From an uncultured Gammaproteobacteria bacterium (lineage in GTDB: Bacteria; Pseudomonadota; Gammaproteobacteria; Arenicellales; Poriferihabitantaceae): 8,542 nt of DNA. Positions 4,707 to 8,542 of this stretch are shown here, piece by piece. Made by a program: the position numbers and the translations under genes. Position 1 is the stretch's first letter; every line of letters starts with the position of its first letter. Location: contig CALIFM010000020.1 in the NCBI GenBank assembly GCA_938021685.1, positions 1 through 8,542 on the forward strand. Direction: 5' to 3'. The notes beneath the pieces were generated by a model that searched no databases, was not told the origin of the DNA, and was given only the letters and a program-made list of their open reading frames with translations.

Positions 4707-6590
4707 ATGAAAATGCAATATAACTTGAGTAAGAGTCGATGTGTTTCACTGATTATGTGGGCGCTGATCGCAATGGGTTTGGTGGCGCACAGCGCGCAAG
4801 CACAGTCACTGCGCAACCAACTTACTGACAATCCCTCTCCCTATTTGGCGTTACATGGACAAGACCCTGTGGCATGGCAGCCGTGGGGTGAAGCAGCCTT
4901 GCAGATGTCGCGTGAACAGAACAAGCCCTTATTTATTTCCAGTGGATATTTCTCTTGCCACTGGTGTCACGTAATGCAAGCTGAAAGCTATCAAAATGAG
5001 GCGGTGGCGCAGTTATTAAACGATTTTTTTATCCCAGTTAAACTTGACCGTGAGTTGGAGCCTGCGCTGGATAAGCGTTTAATGGATTACGCACAAGCAA
5101 CTTTGGGCCATGGTGGCTGGCCGCTTAATGTGTTTTTATCTCCCGAAGGCCTGCCCCTACATGCTGTGCTTTATCAGCCGCAAGAATTTTTCCAAGGCAT
5201 CTTATTGCGCCTTGTTGAGGCTTGGACAGAGCAAAGTGAACGTATCCGGCAAATGGCGATTAACGAACAAAGTGCGGTTAGCTTTGCCGATGCCCCACCG
5301 CGTTTAGATCGCAGCGAAGTTAAAGCTCTGATTGAAACAACGATGCAGCATATTATGGGCCAAGGTGACAGTTTGCAAGGTGGTTTTGGCGATTCAAATA
5401 AATTTCCATCTGTGCCGCAGCTATCCTTCTTGCTAGAGCAGCAGCTTGAATATAGCGATCAAGTCGATAATTTTTTGCGCACCACTTTAGATGCAATGGC
5501 ACACCATGGCTTGATGGACCACCTAAGTGGCGGCTTCTATCGTTATACGGTTGACCCATCATTTGCCACACCGCATTTTGAAAAAATGCTGTATGACAAT
5601 GCGAATCTAGCGCGGCTTTACTTGCATGCGGGCAAAGCATTAAATGCCCCGCAATACACTGCTATCGCGCGGCGTACTTTAGATTTCATGCGTAGTGAAA
5701 TGAGAGGGAAGAATGGAGCCTTGGTGGCGGCATTTTCAGCCGTGGATGCGGATGATGAGGAAGGTGGCTATTATCTTTGGACTCAGCAGCAGTTAGCGGT
5801 AGCCTTGAATGAGCGGGAGCTTGCGGTATTTAATGCTGCATGGAATATGGAACGCCCAAATGAGCTGCGTGCGGGGAATCATATTCGTAGTGCGCGTCCA
5901 TCTGGTGAAGTGGCTAAGCAGCTGGGTTTGAGCGATGCGCAGGTTGGTGAGCATTTGCGGTCGGCCCAAGCCAAGTTATTGCAAGCTCGAAAACAACGTG
6001 TTTTACCGACTGATGACAAATATTTGGGCAGCTGGAATGGTCTCGCTTTGACAGCATTTGCTGATGCTGCTCGTTTGTTGGGTGACGACGAATACCGCCA
6101 ACAAGCCATGCAAATTAAGCAATTTATTACTACCAAGCTATGGAATGGAAAAAACTTAGTGCGCGCAATTGCCAAAGGCCAACAGGTCGGCAGTGCGTCG
6201 ATTGAGGACTATGCTTATGTTGGCCAAGGCTTGTTAACTTATGCTCAGTTGAGCGGAAAAAAAAGTGATTATCAGTTAGCCAAGGCGGTGTTAGAACAGG
6301 GCTGGCAGCGTTTTAACCGCGGCAATGCGTGGAGCTATGCTGATAATTCTTTACTGCCTGAATTAGATGGCATAGAAGTGATGTTAGAGAGCGCCAGCGC
6401 CTCACCAGCAGCGGTGATTATTGACAGCTCATTACGACTGTCAAAGCTTCAACCAAGCTTAGACCCTAAGCAACAGTTACGTAACAAGGCCTTATCTGCA
6501 CTCAATCGTGCGCAGGCGGAGATCATGCAAGGGCCATTTTGGTTTGTCAGCCAAGTGAGTGCCATGCGCAGTGAGGTGCTGGGAAAATAA
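4707..6590 (+). CDS. Secreted DUF255 / thioredoxin-fold (YyaL, SPATA20-like) protein
   Basis: The 627-residue protein combines a thioredoxin-like domain with an (alpha/alpha)6 barrel-like domain. After a signal sequence (positive SKSR, hydrophobic 12-27, probable cleavage after AQA at 32), the family pattern begins: NPSPYLALHGQDPVAWQPWG (42-61), then SCHWCHVM with Cys84 and Cys87. Later landmarks are GGFGDSNKFP (225-234), GGFYRYTVD (275-283), HFEKMLYDNANLARLY (290-305), DADDEEGGYYLW (347-358), SWNGLALTAFADAARLL (442-458) and EDYAYVGQGLL (500-510). The signal peptide has no twin arginine, so Sec export is expected despite the neighbouring tat genes. Relatives are usually somewhat longer and, as far as I recall, cytoplasmic. 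The biochemical role is not established. The CHWC pair suggests redox chemistry, and the barrel resembles sugar epimerases. No clear ribosome site precedes the ATG at 4707; the in-frame ATG at 4713 is an alternative. Confidence 0.88.
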   Translation: MKMQYNLSKSRCVSLIMWALIAMGLVAHSAQAQSLRNQLTDNPSPYLALHGQDPVAWQPWGEAALQMSREQNKPLFISSGYFSCHWCHVMQAESYQNEAVAQLLNDFFIPVKLDRELEPALDKRLMDYAQATLGHGGWPLNVFLSPEGLPLHAVLYQPQEFFQGILLRLVEAWTEQSERIRQMAINEQSAVSFADAPPRLDRSEVKALIETTMQHIMGQGDSLQGGFGDSNKFPSVPQLSFLLEQQLEYSDQVDNFLRTTLDAMAHHGLMDHLSGGFYRYTVDPSFATPHFEKMLYDNANLARLYLHAGKALNAPQYTAIARRTLDFMRSEMRGKNGALVAAFSAVDADDEEGGYYLWTQQQLAVALNERELAVFNAAWNMERPNELRAGNHIRSARPSGEVAKQLGLSDAQVGEHLRSAQAKLLQARKQRVLPTDDKYLGSWNGLALTAFADAARLLGDDEYRQQAMQIKQFITTKLWNGKNLVRAIAKGQQVGSASIEDYAYVGQGLLTYAQLSGKKSDYQLAKAVLEQGWQRFNRGNAWSYADNSLLPELDGIEVMLESASASPAAVIIDSSLRLSKLQPSLDPKQQLRNKALSALNRAQAEIMQGPFWFVSQVSAMRSEVLGK

Positions 6591-6656
6591 TCTGTCGATC
6601 ATAGCTGGCCGATCAATAAACCCAATAAGAGCTTTGATTAAATACGGCAATCGGGC

Positions 6657-6684
6657 TTGAGTTAAGCAGCGCATCGGTTAGACT
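6657..6684 (+). promoter_or_regulatory. Candidate promoter of proS
   Basis: TTGAGT (6657-6662) and TAGACT (6679-6684), each 4 of 6 to consensus, are 16 bp apart. Initiation near 6691 would give a leader of about 20 bases. The -10 box overlaps the inverted repeat at 6676-6698. Confidence 0.35.
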
Positions 6685-6698
6685 AGCGCCATCTAACC
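6676..6698. repeat. Perfect inverted repeat just before proS
   Basis: GGTTAGA (6676-6682) and TCTAACC (6692-6698) are exact reverse complements separated by 9 bases, ending 12 bases before the proS ATG. The left arm overlaps the candidate -10 box, so the element could be an operator. If transcription starts further upstream, it would fold as an RNA hairpin near the ribosome site. No T run follows, so it is not a terminator. Confidence 0.5.
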
Positions 6699-6710
6699 TA
6701 GATTGCTGCT

Positions 6711-8426
6711 ATGCGTACATCCAACTACTTTCTCGCTACCCTTAAAGAAACCCCTGCTGATGCCGAGGTGGCTAGCCATCAATTAATGCTGCGGGCAGGC
6801 ATGATTCGTCGTGTGGCAGCTGGCATCTACACTTGGTTGCCGCTGGGCTTGCGGGTCATGCGCAAAGTGGAAGACATTGTGCGCGACGAGATGGATAAAA
6901 GCGGTGCGATGGAAATGACGATGCCGGTGGTGCAGCCTGCTGAGCTTTGGGAAGAGTCGGGCCGATGGGAGCAATATGGCCCAGAACTATGCCGTTTGAA
7001 TGACCGTCATCAACGGGCATTTTGCTTGGGGCCAACCCATGAAGAAATTATTACCACGCTGGCGCGCAATGAGATTCGTAGCTACCGTGATTTGCCCGTC
7101 AATTTATATCAAATCCAAACTAAGTTTCGTGATGAAGTACGGCCGCGCTTTGGGGTAATGCGTAGCCGCGAATTTGTGATGAAAGATGCATATTCCTTTC
7201 ATGTAGGGCGGGAATCGTTTCAAGAGACTTATGGCAAAATGTACGATGCGTACAGCAATGTATTTACTCGCTTAGGCTTGAAATTTCGTGCAGTAGAAGC
7301 AGACTCGGGAAGCATTGGTGGTGACAAGTCGCACGAGTTTCATGTGCTGGCTGATTCAGGTGAAGATGCGATTGCCTTTTCCACTGAATCAGATTTTGCG
7401 GCTAATGTGGAGTTGGCAGCTGCCGTGCCTAGTATCAGTGAGCGCGCGGCGCCCACTGAAGAAATGAGCTTGGTGGATACACCTGATACTAAAACTATTG
7501 CTGCTTTGGTGGAAAAGTATGACATGCCTATCGAGAAAACTATCAAGACTCTAATTGTAAAAGCGTCAGATGAAGTCGATGCTGAGCTAATAGCCTTGTT
7601 GGTACGTGGTGATCGTGACTTAAATCCTATCAAGGCGCAAAATCGTCCTGAAGTGGCGAGCCCATTGTGTTTTGCAGAAGAAGAAGAAATTCGTACTGCC
7701 ATCGGCGCCGGGCCAGGGTCATTAGGTGTGGTAAACATGCCTTTACCGATTATTGCCGACCAAGAAGTGGCTTTAATGAGTGACTTTGGTGCAGGCGCGA
7801 ATATCGAAGCAAAGCACTATTTTGGCATTAACTGGGGTCGCGATGCAGATGAGCCCACAGTGGCTGATTTGCGCAACGTGGTGCAAGGCGATGCCAGCCC
7901 TTGTGGTAAAGGAGTGTTGGAGATAAAGCGCGGCATTGAAGTTGGTCATATTTTCCAGCTAGGAACGAAATACACTGAGGCGATGAATGCCACGGTGTTG
8001 GATGAAACGGGCCGAGCACAAGCGATGGAAATGGGCTGCTACGGTATTGGCATTACCCGAGTGGTGGCTGCGGCGATTGAGCAATATCATGATGAACGCG
8101 GCATTATTTGGCCCGAAGCGCTCGCGCCGTTTGCAGTGGCGATTGTAGCGATTGGTTATAAAAAATCAGAGGCGGTGCGTAACGCGGTGCAAGATTTGTA
8201 TCAGCAACTAGGTGATGCTGGTATTGAAGTGCTGTTGGATGACCGCAATGAGCGTCCTGGGGTGATGTTTGCTGACATGGAGCTAATCGGTATCCCTCAT
8301 CGCTTAGTGGTGGGTGATCGCGCATTGGAAAAAGGAGCAGTAGAATACAAGCAACGTGCGGGCGGTGATAATGAAGAGTGGCCGCTAGATAGTGTATTAG
8401 AAAAGTTGCAAGCTAAGCTTAATTGA
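6711..8426 (+). CDS. proS: Prolyl-tRNA synthetase, bacterial type with editing (INS) domain
   Basis: ProS charges tRNA-Pro with proline in the cytoplasm. At 571 residues it has the full bacterial-type architecture. The N-terminal MRTSNYFLATLKETP and the MIRRVAAGIYTWLPLGLRVM segment (31-50) fix the start. LGPTHEE (106-112), the motif 2 region TKFRDEVRPRFGVMRSREF (137-155) and motif 3 GIGITR (445-450) mark the class II catalytic core. The inserted editing domain lies at about 224-408. It retains Lys279 (KTIKTLIVK) and His369 (EAKHYFG), at the same numbers as the residues I recall as important for clearing Ala-tRNA-Pro in E. coli. The C-terminal anticodon-binding domain includes LLDDRNERPGVMFADMELIG (508-527). 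No Shine-Dalgarno sequence is evident before the ATG. The gene probably forms its own transcription unit. Confidence 0.97.
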   Translation: MRTSNYFLATLKETPADAEVASHQLMLRAGMIRRVAAGIYTWLPLGLRVMRKVEDIVRDEMDKSGAMEMTMPVVQPAELWEESGRWEQYGPELCRLNDRHQRAFCLGPTHEEIITTLARNEIRSYRDLPVNLYQIQTKFRDEVRPRFGVMRSREFVMKDAYSFHVGRESFQETYGKMYDAYSNVFTRLGLKFRAVEADSGSIGGDKSHEFHVLADSGEDAIAFSTESDFAANVELAAAVPSISERAAPTEEMSLVDTPDTKTIAALVEKYDMPIEKTIKTLIVKASDEVDAELIALLVRGDRDLNPIKAQNRPEVASPLCFAEEEEIRTAIGAGPGSLGVVNMPLPIIADQEVALMSDFGAGANIEAKHYFGINWGRDADEPTVADLRNVVQGDASPCGKGVLEIKRGIEVGHIFQLGTKYTEAMNATVLDETGRAQAMEMGCYGIGITRVVAAAIEQYHDERGIIWPEALAPFAVAIVAIGYKKSEAVRNAVQDLYQQLGDAGIEVLLDDRNERPGVMFADMELIGIPHRLVVGDRALEKGAVEYKQRAGGDNEEWPLDSVLEKLQAKLN

Positions 8427-8464
8427 GGTTTCTTATTGAATACTTGGCGAGTTAATACTTAAGA

Positions 8465-8542
8465 ATGTCACAAACGTTGGTGCGCGATTGGTTTGGGCAA
8501 GAATTTAAAAGCTTGCACCCTTTGTTGCAAGAACTGCATATT
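8465..8542 (+). CDS. Start of an unidentified ORF (3' end outside window)
   Basis: An ATG at 8465 opens a frame that continues for 26 codons to the window edge, beginning MSQTLVRDWFGQEFKSLHP. An in-frame TAA at 8453-8455 and no other ATG make 8465 the likely start. It begins 38 bp after proS on the same strand with no clear ribosome site, promoter or terminator between. The WFGQEFKSLHPLLQELH segment faintly resembles the N-terminus of DUF4166-type proteins, but this is from memory and too short to rely on. There is no signal peptide in the visible part. Confidence 0.5.
   Translation, partial: MSQTLVRDWFGQEFKSLHPLLQELHI

Noticed and set aside
4717..4785. Twin-arginine signal in the DUF255 protein because of the adjacent tat genes
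   Set aside because: The n-region reads SKSRC, without consecutive arginines, so a Sec signal fits better.
6630..6657. Imperfect hairpin as a terminator for the DUF255 gene
   Set aside because: The stem needs G-U pairs and a bulge, the loop is large and no T run follows.
7340..7738. 132-codon open frame on the minus strand inside proS
   Set aside because: Lies within the conserved editing domain of ProS; Ser/Ala-rich product with no family features.
1..8542. Mobile element, CRISPR, prophage, tRNA gene or Neisseria-type uptake sequence
   Set aside because: I saw no repeat array, transposase, integrase, tRNA fold or GCCGTCTGAA copy on reading the window. The genes are core housekeeping genes on one strand.

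Overview
This is a chromosomal housekeeping region from a Gram-negative bacterium of moderate GC, all on the + strand. Gene order is hisH(partial)-hisA-hisF-hisI-hisE, then tatA-tatB-tatC, then a secreted DUF255/thioredoxin-fold protein, then proS, then the first codons of an unidentified gene. Separate hisI and hisE directly followed by tatABC is an arrangement I associate with Betaproteobacteria. The protein sequences fit Beta- or Gammaproteobacteria; genus cannot be fixed from the window, and a Neisseriales-like organism is only a guess.

Region 1 (1-2700) is the distal part of a histidine operon. HisH/HisF form imidazole-glycerol-phosphate synthase, HisA is the ProFAR isomerase, and HisI and HisE are separate cyclohydrolase and pyrophosphatase. 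Junctions are tight: hisA/hisF and hisF/hisI overlap by one base in TAATG, and hisI/hisE are 5 bp apart. All key catalytic residues that fall in the window are intact.

Region 2 (2701-4608) encodes a complete TatABC twin-arginine translocase behind its own good candidate promoter. TatA and TatB both end in an acidic stretch followed by a lysine-rich tail, while TatC ends in a strongly acidic tail. A long imperfect palindrome sits between tatA and tatB, and tatB starts with GTG behind a weak ribosome site. Together these suggest a mechanism for making TatA in excess.

Region 3 (4609-6590) carries a hairpin/promoter region and a 627-residue DUF255 protein with a CHWC active site and a Sec-type signal peptide. 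Most family members I know are cytoplasmic, so the predicted export is notable.

Region 4 (6591-8542) is bacterial-type proS with its editing domain, preceded by a perfect inverted repeat overlapping a candidate -10 box, and then a partial ORF. No gene-free stretch exceeds 140 bp. I saw no tRNA, rRNA, CRISPR, IS element or phage gene. There is no clear novel multi-gene system. The best leads are the tatA-tatB hairpin, the charged Tat tails and the secreted DUF255 protein.
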